Source: an uncultured Bacilli bacterium
GTDB taxonomy: Bacteria > Bacillota_I > Bacilli_A > RF39 > UBA660
Direction of reading: 5' to 3'
NCBI GenBank assembly: GCA_934167825.1
Contig: CAKPLY010000001.1
Coordinates: 124,001 to 188,000 of the forward strand
DNA length: 64,000 bases
The first letter of the stretch is position 1. Each line of letters starts with the position of its first letter. The notes under the pieces are model-generated. The model did not search any database. It saw only the letters and a program-made list of their open reading frames with translations, and was not told the DNA's origin. Made by a program: the position numbers and the translations under genes. This document shows positions 43,600 to 53,153 of this stretch, piece by piece.

Positions 43600-44160
43600 T
43601 TATAAATTTATATACCATAACATTTGTGTTTCATTTGGACTATCAGGATAAGCGTATTCGTTTATTCCACACAAAATTGCACCTTGTTTATGATAGAAGT
43701 TTACTGCGTTAGGATTTGTGTTTTGGCACTCTATTTTCAGTTGTTTAAATCCTTCTTTTTTACAAAAATTAAGTGCCATATTAAACAAAGTTTGTCCTAT
43801 ATTTTGATGCTGGTAATGCTCTTCGACACGTATATCCCATAATACTGCTAAGTCTGTTCTATTTTCTAACATATCACAATCTGGAGTTTTAGTTGCTATT
43901 ACACATCCAGCGATTAATTTATCGTTATCTTTTGCAATATAAATTTTCCAGTTAGATAAATCTTTGAAATAGTTTTTCCATTTAGAAGTTTTAGTATCAA
44001 ATATTTTTTCATAGTAAGGTGTATCTACTAATTTGATACTTAATCCTCCTAAACCACGATTTATTTTGGTGATTTCATATTTTTTGTTTGTTTTGTATCC
44101 AAAACTAATCTGGTCGTATTTTTCAATATCTTCTATACTTAGTTCTTCATATTTAATCAT
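43600..44160 (-). CDS. GNAT-family N-acetyltransferase
   Basis: 186 aa. The GNAT core is clear: AVLWDIRVEEHYQHQNIGQT (acetyl-CoA loop with QxxGQ in place of RGxG) and LKIECQNTNPNAVNFYHKQG near the end. It is similar to streptothricin-acetyltransferase-like GNATs, but the substrate cannot be assigned. AAGGAG lies before the ATG. It is part of a cluster of three GNAT genes. Confidence 0.85.
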   Translation of the reverse strand: MIKYEELSIEDIEKYDQISFGYKTNKKYEITKINRGLGGLSIKLVDTPYYEKIFDTKTSKWKNYFKDLSNWKIYIAKDNDKLIAGCVIATKTPDCDMLENRTDLAVLWDIRVEEHYQHQNIGQTLFNMALNFCKKEGFKQLKIECQNTNPNAVNFYHKQGAILCGINEYAYPDSPNETQMLWYINL

Positions 44161-44202
44161 TTTAATTCTCCTTGTTTCTTTGTTTTAGTTATAATTTATA
44201 AA

Positions 44203-44646
44203 CTAGTTTAAATCTATATAAAACACTTTTTCATCAGTTCTTGAAAACTTTGTTATTTCTTTTGCTCCAAACTTTTCGTAATAATTTGCTAGAGTTGATT
44301 TTAAATATATTTTTTTGTATCCCAAAGATTTTGCTTCTTTTATTAGAGCATCATTTAATAGTTTAGAGTATCCTTTGTTACGATATTCTTTTTTTACGTA
44401 CATTGTCGCATACCACGGAGTTAGATTTGATAGTGTATCATCATCTTGTTTAAAAAGAGAGATAAACCCTATTAATGTATGATTATCTATTAGAGCAAGT
44501 ACGCTTATTATATTGTTGTTAGTATTATTTAATTTACTATTTATATAACTTTTAAGTGACTTTTCTTTGCTTGACCATTCATAGTAGCAGAGTTTTGCAT
44601 ATTCTTTTAAATATTTTTTATTATTACTAATATTAATTATTTCCAT
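44203..44646 (-). CDS. GNAT-family N-acetyltransferase
   Basis: 147 aa. The acetyl-CoA binding loop is MYVKKEYRNKGYSKLLNDAL (RxxGxS), followed by GYKKIYLKSTLANYYEKFGA. The N-terminus carries YYEWSSKEKSLKSYINS. The substrate is unknown. Its start overlaps the stop of the next GNAT by 14 nt, so the two are coupled. Confidence 0.85.
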   Translation of the reverse strand: MEIINISNNKKYLKEYAKLCYYEWSSKEKSLKSYINSKLNNTNNNIISVLALIDNHTLIGFISLFKQDDDTLSNLTPWYATMYVKKEYRNKGYSKLLNDALIKEAKSLGYKKIYLKSTLANYYEKFGAKEITKFSRTDEKVFYIDLN

Positions 44647-45247
44647 GAATAGTTAAATAATCCTTTCTTGTTAGTTCGTAATTAGAAAAAACTAAGTTAC
44701 CATCATAGAATGTATATGGAGAAGGTTTTTCTTCCTCATCTATTTTTTTAAATCCAAGATACTCAAATAATTTACAAGAAGGGATATTTTCTTTTACTGC
44801 GGAAGATGAGACTTTTTCTATTTCTACTTCATTAAACATATAGTCTAATGCTACAAAAGATGCTTCTTTAGCGTAACCATTTCCTTGATATAATGGGTCT
44901 ATGAACCAACCTGCATCACGAATAGTTATATCTATACCATTTTCTCCAAAAGATATTTGACCAATAACTTCTTCTTTTTTACTTATGGTATACTCTTTTT
45001 TTAAAAATATACTCCATATAAAAACATCATTATTATTTGCATTTTCTACTTTCTTTTTGTAAAACTTTTCCTGATTACTCCATGTCCAATGTTCTTTGTT
45101 ATCTCTTTTCTTTTTAGCAGAAGTTAAATACCATTTATTTACTTTATTGTCCATAAGTATTTCCCATAGTCTTTTTTGTTCTTTCATACTAGAACTTCTT
45201 AAAATTAATCTTTCTGTTTCTAAAGTTTTACTACCAAGCAATTTCAT
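44633..45247 (-). CDS. RimJ/RimL-type GNAT acetyltransferase
   Basis: 204 aa, beginning KTLETERLILRSSSMKEQKR as in RimJ/RimL-like enzymes. The core has GWFIDPLYQGNGYAKEASFV and VSSSAVKENIPSCKLFEYLG. The family acetylates ribosomal-protein N-termini, but small molecules and antibiotics are other substrates. AAGGTG lies upstream of the ATG. Confidence 0.87.
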   Translation of the reverse strand: MKLLGSKTLETERLILRSSSMKEQKRLWEILMDNKVNKWYLTSAKKKRDNKEHWTWSNQEKFYKKKVENANNNDVFIWSIFLKKEYTISKKEEVIGQISFGENGIDITIRDAGWFIDPLYQGNGYAKEASFVALDYMFNEVEIEKVSSSAVKENIPSCKLFEYLGFKKIDEEEKPSPYTFYDGNLVFSNYELTRKDYLTIHGNN

Positions 45248-45391
45248 ATAATAACACCTTCTTTTCTAAATATTATTTTATCATATGATATATTTATTGT
45301 ACATATTTAATTTAGAAAAAAAGTCTAGTATTAATCTAAACTTTTTAATATTTTTTTACAGAAAACGAAATTACTCTCGGTAACATTTTTA

Positions 45392-45616
45392 TTAGATTAT
45401 TTTGTCTATGTAGACTAGATGTTCTTTTAGAGATACTTTTTTTACAATATATCCATAGCTAATCAGTTCTTTTTTATATGTTAGAAATGAATGGCTTATA
45501 TTAAATCCTAGTATACTTTTTATTTCATCATATGATAAGATATAGTTATCTTTGTTATTTTCTTTTATGTAATTCCATAATGGTTCATATTTACTTATAG
45601 TAATTTTTTTATTCAT
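45392..45616 (-). CDS. Small protein of unknown function (DUF7662-like)
   Basis: 74 aa: KYEPLWNYIKENNKDNYILS, then YDEIKSILGFNISHSFLTYK. The KYxPLxxYL...LSxxEIexILG pattern resembles a small domain found in restriction- and phage-related proteins; the match is from memory and weak. GAGGTAAC precedes the start. It lies between the GNAT cluster and the dacA fragment. Confidence 0.5.
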   Translation of the reverse strand: MNKKITISKYEPLWNYIKENNKDNYILSYDEIKSILGFNISHSFLTYKKELISYGYIVKKVSLKEHLVYIDKII

Positions 45617-45664
45617 TGTTACCTCTTTACTTATCTTTGTTTCAATATATTTATAACTATTACA

Positions 45665-45897
45665 AGTGATGTATCAGTATCTAATAATTTATCAATACTA
45701 TACATATTAAAGCCATAATCTAACATACTTGTTGTTTCACTATTTCTTATTTGTGGTGTTGGTTCATTCATTACTACTGTAATTAGACGCATATTGTCTT
45801 TTTCTGCGGTTGAATTTAAGCAGTAACCTGCTTCTTTGGTAAAGCCAGTTTTTAATCCATCAACACTAGAATAGAACTTTACTAGTTTATTTGTATT
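45665..45897 (-). pseudogene. Internal fragment duplicated from dacA
   Basis: This 233-bp stretch aligns without gaps to 48097-48329 in dacA, with only scattered mismatches and in the same orientation. It encodes part of the region after the KTG motif and has no start. The intact gene is 2.2 kb away, with the ABC-F gene between. Confidence 0.9.
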
Positions 45898-45921
45898 CGT
45901 TTAATTTTAAATAAATACCAA

Positions 45922-45953
45922 AAAATACAATAATTAGATTACTGTATTTTATC
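45922..45953 (-). terminator. Intrinsic terminator of the ABC-F gene
   Basis: A 12-bp imperfect stem ending in T5 on the minus strand, about 40 nt after the stop. Confidence 0.7.
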
Positions 45954-45989
45954 TTTTTTTACCTTTTGATGTGATTGATTCTTCTTTAA

Positions 45990-47612
45990 TTAATTCTTTT
46001 GATTTTTTTCTATATAATAATCATAATTTCCTACATATGACACTGTTTTTCCATTCTCAAGTTCAACAATTCTTTCTGCTAATTTATTTACAAAATATCT
46101 ATCATGAGAAACGAATAAAATTGTTCCTTTAAAGTCAGTTAATGCCGCTTCTAATGTTTCTCTTGTATCAATATCAATATGATTTGTTGGCTCATCTAGT
46201 ATTAAGAAATTTATATCTTTTTGTATAAGTTCTGCAAGTATTAATCTGACTTTTTCGCCACCAGATAATTTATTAATTTGTTTAAAGACATTTTCTCCAT
46301 TAAAGAAAAACTTTGCCAAGGTAGCCCTTAATTGTGTTTCACTACCATTAAACTTTTTTCTAAATTCCTCTAACACAGTAATGTTTTCGTCATCAAACTT
46401 TATATGCTGTGATAAATAGCCAATTTTTACATTGCTTCCTAATTCTACTATACCTAAAGTTGGCTCTAGTTCTCCCAAAATTATTTTTATTAATGTTGTT
46501 TTTCCACTTCCGTTTGTACCGATTAAACATACTTTTTCACCATAATTAATTTCCAAATTGGCATCTTCTAGTACAATATTATCACCAAACATCATAGAGA
46601 CATCTTTGACACTTATAACACGTTTTCCAGATCTACCATTTTGTTGAAAATTTAAAGGCAGTATTTTTTTTTGCATTTCTGGTTTGTCAATTAATTCCAT
46701 TCTCTCAAGTCTTTTTTCAAGATTGGCTGCTGCTTTAAAGAACTTTTCATTACTAGATCTATTACCCCAATCTTTATATCTTTTAATAGCATCTTTCATT
46801 GCTTGAATTTGTTTTTGCTGAGTTTTATAATCTTGAAATTCAGCCATAAGTTCCCTTTCTTGTTCTTTTACAAAATAAGAGTAATTTCCGTGATATAAAC
46901 TACACTTACCATTTTCTAATAAAGCAATTTTATTTACTACTTTGTCTAAAAAATATCTATCGTGTGAATTAATAACAACTGTTCCTTTATATCTCTTTAA
47001 AAAATCTTCTAACCACTCTATTGTTTTAATATCTAAATGATTCGTTGGTTCATCTAACAATAATATCTCTGGTTGCTCTAGTAATAATTTTGCAAAATGA
47101 ACCATAGTTCGTTGACCGCCACTTAAAGATTCAAACTTTTGATTTCTCATTTCGTCAGTAATATTAAAAGCCATACATATTTTTGATAAATTGTGTTCTA
47201 TGTCATATCCGCCTTGGCTCATAAAAATATCTTGTAATTTTCCATATCTGTTTATTGTTTTTTGGATATTACCATTTTCTTTAGCCATTTCTTTTTCTAG
47301 TTTATTCATTTCTTTTTGAATTTCTTGTAAATTAGAAAAGGCAGTCATTAATATATCGTTTACAATCATGGAAGAATTATATTTTGGAGGAATTTGTTGT
47401 AAAAAGCCGATTCTACTTCCTTTTCTTATACTTATTATACCAGAATCAAGTTGTTCTTCTTTTGTAATTATTTTGAATAAAGTTGTTTTACCTGCGCCAT
47501 TTTTACCAACAATTGCAATTCTATCATTTGAATTTACTTCAAGACTAAATCCATCAAGAACGTTTTTAAAGCCATAATTCTTTTTTATATCATTTAAAGC
47601 AATCTCTACCAT
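45990..47612 (-). CDS. ABC-F family ATPase (ribosome-associated)
   Basis: 540 aa, two ABC domains and no membrane segments. First: Walker A GKNGAGKTTLFKI, signature LSGGQRTMVHFAKLLL, Walker B ILLLDEPTNHLD. Linker helices about 230-300 (QDYKTQQKQIQAMKDAIKRY) form the ribosome-probing arm. Second: GTNGSGKTTLIKI, LSGGEKVRLILAEL, FLILDEPTNHID. ABC-F proteins rescue stalled ribosomes or protect them from antibiotics; which applies cannot be told. It has its own promoter and terminator and sits between dacA and a partial dacA copy, which suggests it was inserted. Confidence 0.92.
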   Translation of the reverse strand: MVEIALNDIKKNYGFKNVLDGFSLEVNSNDRIAIVGKNGAGKTTLFKIITKEEQLDSGIISIRKGSRIGFLQQIPPKYNSSMIVNDILMTAFSNLQEIQKEMNKLEKEMAKENGNIQKTINRYGKLQDIFMSQGGYDIEHNLSKICMAFNITDEMRNQKFESLSGGQRTMVHFAKLLLEQPEILLLDEPTNHLDIKTIEWLEDFLKRYKGTVVINSHDRYFLDKVVNKIALLENGKCSLYHGNYSYFVKEQERELMAEFQDYKTQQKQIQAMKDAIKRYKDWGNRSSNEKFFKAAANLEKRLERMELIDKPEMQKKILPLNFQQNGRSGKRVISVKDVSMMFGDNIVLEDANLEINYGEKVCLIGTNGSGKTTLIKIILGELEPTLGIVELGSNVKIGYLSQHIKFDDENITVLEEFRKKFNGSETQLRATLAKFFFNGENVFKQINKLSGGEKVRLILAELIQKDINFLILDEPTNHIDIDTRETLEAALTDFKGTILFVSHDRYFVNKLAERIVELENGKTVSYVGNYDYYIEKNQKN

Positions 47613-47632
47613 ATCTATCTCCTCTTAGTGTT

Positions 47633-47661
47633 ATTGTACAATATTATTAATTCTTTTTCAA
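47633..47661 (-). promoter_or_regulatory. Promoter of the ABC-F gene
   Basis: Minus-strand TTGAAA (47656-47661) and TACAAT (47633-47638) have a 17-nt spacer, 20 nt from the start codon, leaving only a short leader. Confidence 0.7.
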
Positions 47662-47782
47662 GAAAATAAGACTATACTTTATTTAAAATGAGATAAATTT
47701 TTAAGTTTTAAACTTTTTTATAGTTATATATTTCTTATACAAATTTCTTTTTTAAAATATTTTACTTTTTATAGTAAATAAA

Positions 47783-47806
47783 AATACCTAGAATAATCTA
47801 AGTATT
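47783..47806 (-). terminator. Intrinsic terminator of dacA
   Basis: A 10-bp stem (783-792 with 797-806) with a 4-nt loop, T-rich after it on the minus strand, touching the dacA stop. Confidence 0.7.
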
Positions 47807-48995
47807 AAAAGCCCCTCATTAAATTTTTAAAGTTTCTATAATAGATAGTTAAGATACTTGCTTTATCTATGTCATATTTAACTGTTGCGGGTATTTCGTT
47901 TATTATGTTACCTTCTTCATATACTTTAATAGTTCCTACAATATCTCCTTTTTTTACTGGGGCTTTAATTTTATTTAGTTCTAAATCGTATGTTACATTT
48001 CTTTTGTCACTAGTTTTACTGTTTAATATTTTTACTTCTTCGGTAGGTACTATTTCTGCATCAAGCGTTTTTCCTAAATCTACTTTTACTTTATCTAGTG
48101 GTGTATCAGTATCAAGTAATTTATCAATACTATACATATTAAAGCCATAATCTAACATACTTGTTGTTTCACTATTTCTTATTTGTGGTGTTGGTTCGTT
48201 CATTACTACTGTAATTAGTCGCATATTGTCTTTTTCTGCAGTTGAAGTTAAGCAATATCCTGCTTCTTTGGTAAATCCTGTCTTTAATCCATCAACACTA
48301 GAATAGAACCTTACTAGTTTATTTGTATTTACTAACCAAAATGGACTAGAGGTATCTTTTCTTAGGTAATCTTCATATGTTCTAGTATACTCTAGTATTT
48401 TTTTATGTCTAACTAATTCTTTTGCAATTAAGGACATGTCATATGCTGTAGAATAGTGATTTTCGGCATCTAATCCTGTTGCATTTTTGAAGTTAGTATT
48501 TTTACATCCTAGAGATACTGCTTTATCATTCATTAGTTTTACAAATGATTCTTCAGTTCCTGCGATACGTTCTGCTAAGGCTACTGTGGCATCGTTTGCA
48601 CTACCTATTGCTATACCTTTTAGCATATCATTTACAGACATCTTTTCTCCTACTTTTAGAAATATTTGACTCCCCCCCATAGATGAAGCATATGCTGAAG
48701 TTGTTACTTCTTCTTCAAGAGTGATATTACCTTTTTCTAATGCTTCCATAATTAGTAACATACTCATCATCTTTGTCATAGATGCTGGAGGGCGTTTTTC
48801 GTTTTCATTTTTCTTAAAAATTACTTCACCAGTAGAAGATTCAATCATAATTGCAGAAGTGGCATTTTTAGCAAGGTCTAGTGATGTTGTCGTATCAAGT
48901 TCTTTATCTACTCTTTCTGTTACACTTGCATATACAAGATTTTTAAAAAAACACATATTTATTAGAAGAAGTAAGATAATTAAAATTTTTTTCAT
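47805..48995 (-). CDS. dacA: D-alanyl-D-alanine carboxypeptidase (DacA/DacF type)
   Basis: 396 aa. Signal peptide to about residue 23, then penicillin-binding motifs: SMTKMMS (SxxK), SAN (in AIGSANDATVALAE) and VDGLKTGFTKEAGY (KTG). The C-terminal beta-sandwich and amphipathic end (NFKNLMRGF) anchor it to the membrane. It trims D-Ala from peptidoglycan stem peptides. The coding strand has a run of seven G in SMGGSQIF (48672-48678), a possible slip site. AGGTGAT precedes the start. Confidence 0.95.
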   Translation of the reverse strand: MKKILIILLLLINMCFFKNLVYASVTERVDKELDTTTSLDLAKNATSAIMIESSTGEVIFKKNENEKRPPASMTKMMSMLLIMEALEKGNITLEEEVTTSAYASSMGGSQIFLKVGEKMSVNDMLKGIAIGSANDATVALAERIAGTEESFVKLMNDKAVSLGCKNTNFKNATGLDAENHYSTAYDMSLIAKELVRHKKILEYTRTYEDYLRKDTSSPFWLVNTNKLVRFYSSVDGLKTGFTKEAGYCLTSTAEKDNMRLITVVMNEPTPQIRNSETTSMLDYGFNMYSIDKLLDTDTPLDKVKVDLGKTLDAEIVPTEEVKILNSKTSDKRNVTYDLELNKIKAPVKKGDIVGTIKVYEEGNIINEIPATVKYDIDKASILTIYYRNFKNLMRGF

Positions 48996-49076
48996 TATTT
49001 ATCACCTAATAAAATATATGTCTTTTTTCTTGTTTTAATTATAATTTAATACATTTAATTATATTTTTACTCTGTT

Positions 49077-49973
49077 TTAGATAGTTTCTTTATCTATATC
49101 TATTAGTTCATAGTCAAGTGAACCAAAGTCTAGTTTTTTTGTCTTTTCAAAAATGTATGTGCCGTTTTGTCTTTCTATTCTTTCAATTAAATGTTTGCTT
49201 CCTTCATCAGCAGAATTATATACTAAATCTATACATGCTTTATCTATTGCAACAGGGTCAGTACTTGCAAGAATACCAATGTCTTTCATACATGGATCTT
49301 CTGCTTTTGCACAACAATCACAATCTACTGACATATTTGCCATTACGTTAATATATGCTGTGTTATTACAAAAGTATTTTACTACACTACTTGCAGCATC
49401 AGCCATGGATGCTAAAAAGTCATTTTGAGGTGCAATATTATCCCATAATACATTGGGGTCTTTTGTTTTTCCTGCAGAATGAATCCAAGCTTTTCCTCTA
49501 CTTGATGCTAAACCTATTGAAAGTTGTTTTATTGCTCCACCAAACCCTCCCATTGGGTGACCTTTAAAGTGAGAAAGCACTAACATTGAATCATAATTTT
49601 TAGTATTGTGTCCTATATAATTTTCTTTTAAAATATTACCATTTTCTATTTTAAGTACAATATCATCATCTACTTCATCAAGTAAATCTACATTGAAATA
49701 CTTGGTCCATCCATGGTCGTTTAACAATTTTTTATGTTTTTCTGTTTCGTTTCTACTTCCTTGGTAAGCAGTATTGCATTCTACTACTGTAGCTTTTACA
49801 TAATTTATTATGTCTTTAAAGTATTCGGGATGTAAAAAATTTTGATTACCACTTTCTCCAGAATGGACTTTTACCATTACGTTTCCTTTTAATTCAATAC
49901 CTAAATGTTTATAGATATTTACTAAAGATTCACTGCTTAGATTTTTTGTAAAATATACTTTTGCTTTTTCCAT
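49077..49973 (-). CDS. DUF362-family protein
   Basis: 298 aa. Family features: VMVKVHSGESGNQNFLHPEY, VVECNTAYQGSRNETEKHKK, LVLSHFKGHPMGGFGGAIKQ and DPVAIDKACIDLVYNS. A short cysteine group (VDCDCCAKAEDPC) may bind a metal or iron-sulfur cluster, although the second ferredoxin domain of longer relatives is missing. The biochemical role of DUF362 is unknown. GGAGG precedes the ATG. It is followed by dacA on the same strand. Confidence 0.88.
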   Translation of the reverse strand: MEKAKVYFTKNLSSESLVNIYKHLGIELKGNVMVKVHSGESGNQNFLHPEYFKDIINYVKATVVECNTAYQGSRNETEKHKKLLNDHGWTKYFNVDLLDEVDDDIVLKIENGNILKENYIGHNTKNYDSMLVLSHFKGHPMGGFGGAIKQLSIGLASSRGKAWIHSAGKTKDPNVLWDNIAPQNDFLASMADAASSVVKYFCNNTAYINVMANMSVDCDCCAKAEDPCMKDIGILASTDPVAIDKACIDLVYNSADEGSKHLIERIERQNGTYIFEKTKKLDFGSLDYELIDIDKETI

Positions 49974-50038
49974 ATTATTACCTCCATAATTATTATACCA
50001 AATATTTAGATAAAAAAAGAAAATTATTAAAATATTTA

Positions 50039-51130
50039 TTAATCTTCTTTGTTATTTATGTATTCTTCTTTATATGATGAATTAGCAAAATAGTTTATAC
50101 CTATAGCATTTTTTACTTCATTTAATACTTTGTTTGTATGTTCAATACTTTTTTTAGTACCTTTTTCTAGTATGTCATAAAGATATTCTTTATTTTTTTC
50201 ATAGTATTCTCTTCTTGTTCTTATAGGTTCAAGAGTTTCTTGCATTACATTATTTAAGAATTTCTTTACTACCATGTCTCCTAAGCCACCACGTTCATAG
50301 TGTGCTTTTAACTCATCAAGATTTTTATATTCAGGTAAGTACTTTTTAAAATGTTCTTCATTAGAAAATGCCTCAAGATAGATAAATACTGGATTATCTT
50401 TAGTGTTTCCTTTGTCTTCTACTCTTATGTGGTTAGGGTCAGTATACATTCCCATTATTTTTTTCTTTATCGTTTCACTACTGTCTTTTAAGTAAATACA
50501 ATTACCTAATGATTTACTCATTTTAGCATTTCCATCTGTTCCTGGCAATCTTAAACATCTTTCATTACTTGGCAAGATTGCTTCGGGTAAGACTAAAACA
50601 TTAGTGTTATAAATTCTATTAAAAGAATTTACTATTTCTCTTGTTTGTTCTATCATTGGTAGTTGGTCTTCTCCTACAGGAACATATTTTGCTTGGAATG
50701 CTGTTATGTCTGCTGCTTGACTAATTGGGTAAGTAAAGAAGCCTACTGGTAAGTTCTTTTCAAATCCTCTTAATTTTATTTCATTTTTTATTGTAGGGTT
50801 TCTTTGAAGACGTGATACTGTAACTAAGTTAGAGTATAGCATAGGAAGTTCATATAATGCTGGTATTTCACTTTGTACTAGAAATGTTGTTTTTTCAGGA
50901 TCTAGTCCTACTGCTAAATAATCTAGCATTACTTCCATTATGTTATCTTTTATTTTTTTAGGGTTATCATAGTTATCTGTTAAGGCTTGTAAGTCGGCAA
51001 TCATAACAAATTGTTCATATTCATTAGTATTTTGTAGTTCGACACGTTTTTTTAATGACCCTACATAATGTCCTACGTGTAATGATCCTGTAGGTCTATC
51101 TCCAGTTAATATTATTTTTTTATTTTCCAT
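50039..51130 (-). CDS. trpS: Tryptophanyl-tRNA synthetase
   Basis: 363 aa. Class I signatures are TGDRPTGSLHVGHYVGSLKK (HxGH) and GTDGNAKMSKSLGNCIYLKD (KMSKS). It charges tRNA-Trp. A tRNA-Arg gene lies 34 nt upstream on the same strand, so both may come from one transcript. No T-box is visible in that gap, unlike ileS. Confidence 0.96.
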   Translation of the reverse strand: MENKKIILTGDRPTGSLHVGHYVGSLKKRVELQNTNEYEQFVMIADLQALTDNYDNPKKIKDNIMEVMLDYLAVGLDPEKTTFLVQSEIPALYELPMLYSNLVTVSRLQRNPTIKNEIKLRGFEKNLPVGFFTYPISQAADITAFQAKYVPVGEDQLPMIEQTREIVNSFNRIYNTNVLVLPEAILPSNERCLRLPGTDGNAKMSKSLGNCIYLKDSSETIKKKIMGMYTDPNHIRVEDKGNTKDNPVFIYLEAFSNEEHFKKYLPEYKNLDELKAHYERGGLGDMVVKKFLNNVMQETLEPIRTRREYYEKNKEYLYDILEKGTKKSIEHTNKVLNEVKNAIGINYFANSSYKEEYINNKED

Positions 51131-51164
51131 AAGTTACACTTCCTTATTTGTTTCTTTATAAAAA

Positions 51165-51241
51165 TGGCGTCCCCGATTGGATTTGAACCAACGACCTACC
51201 CCTTAGGAGGGGGTTGCTCTATCCAGCTGAGCTACGAGGAC
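51165..51241 (-). tRNA. tRNA-Arg (anticodon CCT)
   Basis: A full cloverleaf of 77 nt with encoded CCA. Acceptor GTCCTCG pairs with CGGGGAC, the D-arm is TAGCTCAGCTGGATAGAG, the anticodon loop is CTCCTAA, and the T-arm is GTTCAAATC. It reads AGG codons. Confidence 0.96.
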
Positions 51242-51335
51242 ACTAAAAAAACTTCAATATAATTATATCATAAAATATGTTATTTGTATGTATATTTGTT
51301 TATTTTTTAGAATTTTTAGAAATTAAAAAGAGAGA

Positions 51336-51848
51336 TTAAAATAATCCTCCCATAAAAATCAAGGTAAATATTATTAAATCTTGATATCTAACTACAAATT
51401 TTGTTTTATAGTTTGTACTTAGTTCATAGATTGCTACTAGTTTATCTACCATAGATACTATCCAACTTTCCATATATTTTGGTACTCTATTTACATTAAG
51501 TGGAAACATATGAGTATAGATAATATCTTTTTCTCTATCACTTAGATTAAATAAACTGTTTGCGTTTTCTAAAGAGTATTTTGAGTGTGCAAATAAGCAG
51601 TCTACTCTATCTTTTTTTGTTTTATTTTCTACTAGGAAGAAATCATGTAATAGTCCTGCTCGTGCAGTTTCTTCATAGTTTAATTTTAATGTTTTTGATA
51701 TGATGTATGAATAGTAAGATACTCTACATGAATGAGTTAATCTTGTTGTACCATGATGTGCAAAGTTATCTATTTTTTTAAATTCATCATTGTCAATTAT
51801 ATCTTCGATTAAGTTATAATATACTTTATCAGTATAATTATTATTCAT
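51336..51848 (-). CDS. HD-domain metal-dependent phosphohydrolase
   Basis: 170 aa. HD motifs are HHGTTRLTHSCRVSYYSYII, ARAGLLHDFF (the His-Asp pair) and IIYTHMFPLN, with ESWIVSMVDKLVAIYE at the end. The family includes nucleotide phosphohydrolases and cyclic-nucleotide phosphodiesterases; the substrate is unknown. GAGGTG precedes the start. Confidence 0.85.
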   Translation of the reverse strand: MNNNYTDKVYYNLIEDIIDNDEFKKIDNFAHHGTTRLTHSCRVSYYSYIISKTLKLNYEETARAGLLHDFFLVENKTKKDRVDCLFAHSKYSLENANSLFNLSDREKDIIYTHMFPLNVNRVPKYMESWIVSMVDKLVAIYELSTNYKTKFVVRYQDLIIFTLIFMGGLF

Positions 51849-51911
51849 TAATTTACACCTCTATTACTATTATAATATATTTAAAATTAACGAATTAATC
51901 ATTGACAAAGT

Positions 51912-52331
51912 TTATTTTCCTAACATATTTAGCAAATTAATTTTAAACATATCTTTTTCAGCATGTGATTTTGATACCATAACACCTTTGTATGTACTTA
52001 ATTCTTTTTGGTGTCCTTCATCTAGTATGTCTTGTGGTGTAATTGTATCTAACATTACTATTTTTTGTTTTTCGTATACAGTATAATGTAATACCATATC
52101 ACCATGAACTTTAGCAAACATTGCATCTGTAGGTAATTTTAATTCATATTTTGTAATAAATTCTTTTCCGTCTTTTGATACTATTGTACCTAGGAAATTA
52201 CCTTCTCTAAACATTGGATAATATTTAAATGCAAGTCTTTTGTATGCAAGCATATTATATTTTTTTACAGATCTTTCTTTTTTCCTAAATTCATTCTCAT
52301 TTAAATACTCTATTACGTAAGTATTTTTCAT
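51912..52331 (-). CDS. Protein of unknown function, 139 aa
   Basis: Not recognised. Basic N-terminus (RKKERSVKKYNMLAYKRLAF), then a beta-rich core (GTIVSKDGKEFITKYELKLP; GDMVLHYTVYEKQKIVMLDT) and a helical end. No signal or membrane segment. A six-C run on the plus strand lies at the ribosome site (GGGGGGAA in the transcript). Neighbours are an HD hydrolase and a phosphodiesterase. Confidence 0.5.
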   Translation of the reverse strand: MKNTYVIEYLNENEFRKKERSVKKYNMLAYKRLAFKYYPMFREGNFLGTIVSKDGKEFITKYELKLPTDAMFAKVHGDMVLHYTVYEKQKIVMLDTITPQDILDEGHQKELSTYKGVMVSKSHAEKDMFKINLLNMLGK

Positions 52332-52479
52332 AATTGCATTCCCCCCAACTTATTTTCAACCAAAATGCTTAAGTATTATACCATATTTTTAAGATGTTGT
52401 CAACTGAATTTGGAGAGGATTTTTTGTTAACGTGGGAGTGATTTTTGCTTTTTAAAATGTATTTTTGTTACGTTTGCCT

Positions 52480-53019
52480 TTATAAAGATATTTTATTTAC
52501 AATGTTATCATATATGTCATAGATAGTTATTTCTTTGTTACTATACACTGCGTATGTAGGGTTATTTTTTTCTCTGGGAAGAGATATAGAACCTACACAA
52601 ATATATGTGGTGTCTTTTTCTTTTTTGATATATGGTATGTGTTTATGGGCGTGTACTAATATTCCTTTGTAGTTAAAGTTATTCTTTTCATAGTTATAGA
52701 TGTCTCCATGAGTTATATAGATATCTAGATTATCAATGTTTATAAGAGACAAAGTATCTAGTATAGGAAAATCACTTACTTTAATGTCTACTGATGAATC
52801 ACAATTACCTTTCATGCATATTAATTTATCTTTATGTTTATTTAGAAAGTCTATAACATTCTTGCTATTTACATCATACTTTTTATCTGGGGTTGGACCT
52901 TGGTAATATAAGTCTCCTAGAGATACTAATTTATCTATATGTTCTTCCTCTATTTTTCTTTCTATAACATTTAAATTGGTATCTATACCGTGGATGTCCC
53001 CAAAAAATAATATCTTCAT
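52480..53019 (-). CDS. YfcE/MJ0936-type metallophosphoesterase
   Basis: 179 aa. Calcineurin-like metal motifs in order: FFGDIHGIDTNL, LVSLGDLYYQG, CMKGNCDSSVDI, ITHGDIYN and LVHAHKHIPYI. YfcE-like enzymes hydrolyse phosphodiesters; the natural substrate is uncertain. GGAGG lies upstream of the ATG. Confidence 0.9.
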   Translation of the reverse strand: MKILFFGDIHGIDTNLNVIERKIEEEHIDKLVSLGDLYYQGPTPDKKYDVNSKNVIDFLNKHKDKLICMKGNCDSSVDIKVSDFPILDTLSLINIDNLDIYITHGDIYNYEKNNFNYKGILVHAHKHIPYIKKEKDTTYICVGSISLPREKNNPTYAVYSNKEITIYDIYDNIVNKISL

Positions 53020-53153
53020 AATTATTTACCTCCAATATATTAATTATACTATAAATTGTGTTGTTTTTGAAAAAATATATAAAATATTATTAAAAAACAA
53101 TTTATTTGTATAGATTATAAAAAAAGACAAAGGATTAACCTTTATCTTTATAA

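Noticed and set aside
49118..49567. Overlapping plus-strand frames opposite the DUF362 gene
   Set aside because: Antisense shadows without ribosome sites or recognisable domains.
51131..51164. T-box leader for trpS
   Set aside because: Only 34 nt separate trpS from the tRNA-Arg gene and no T-box core sequence is present.
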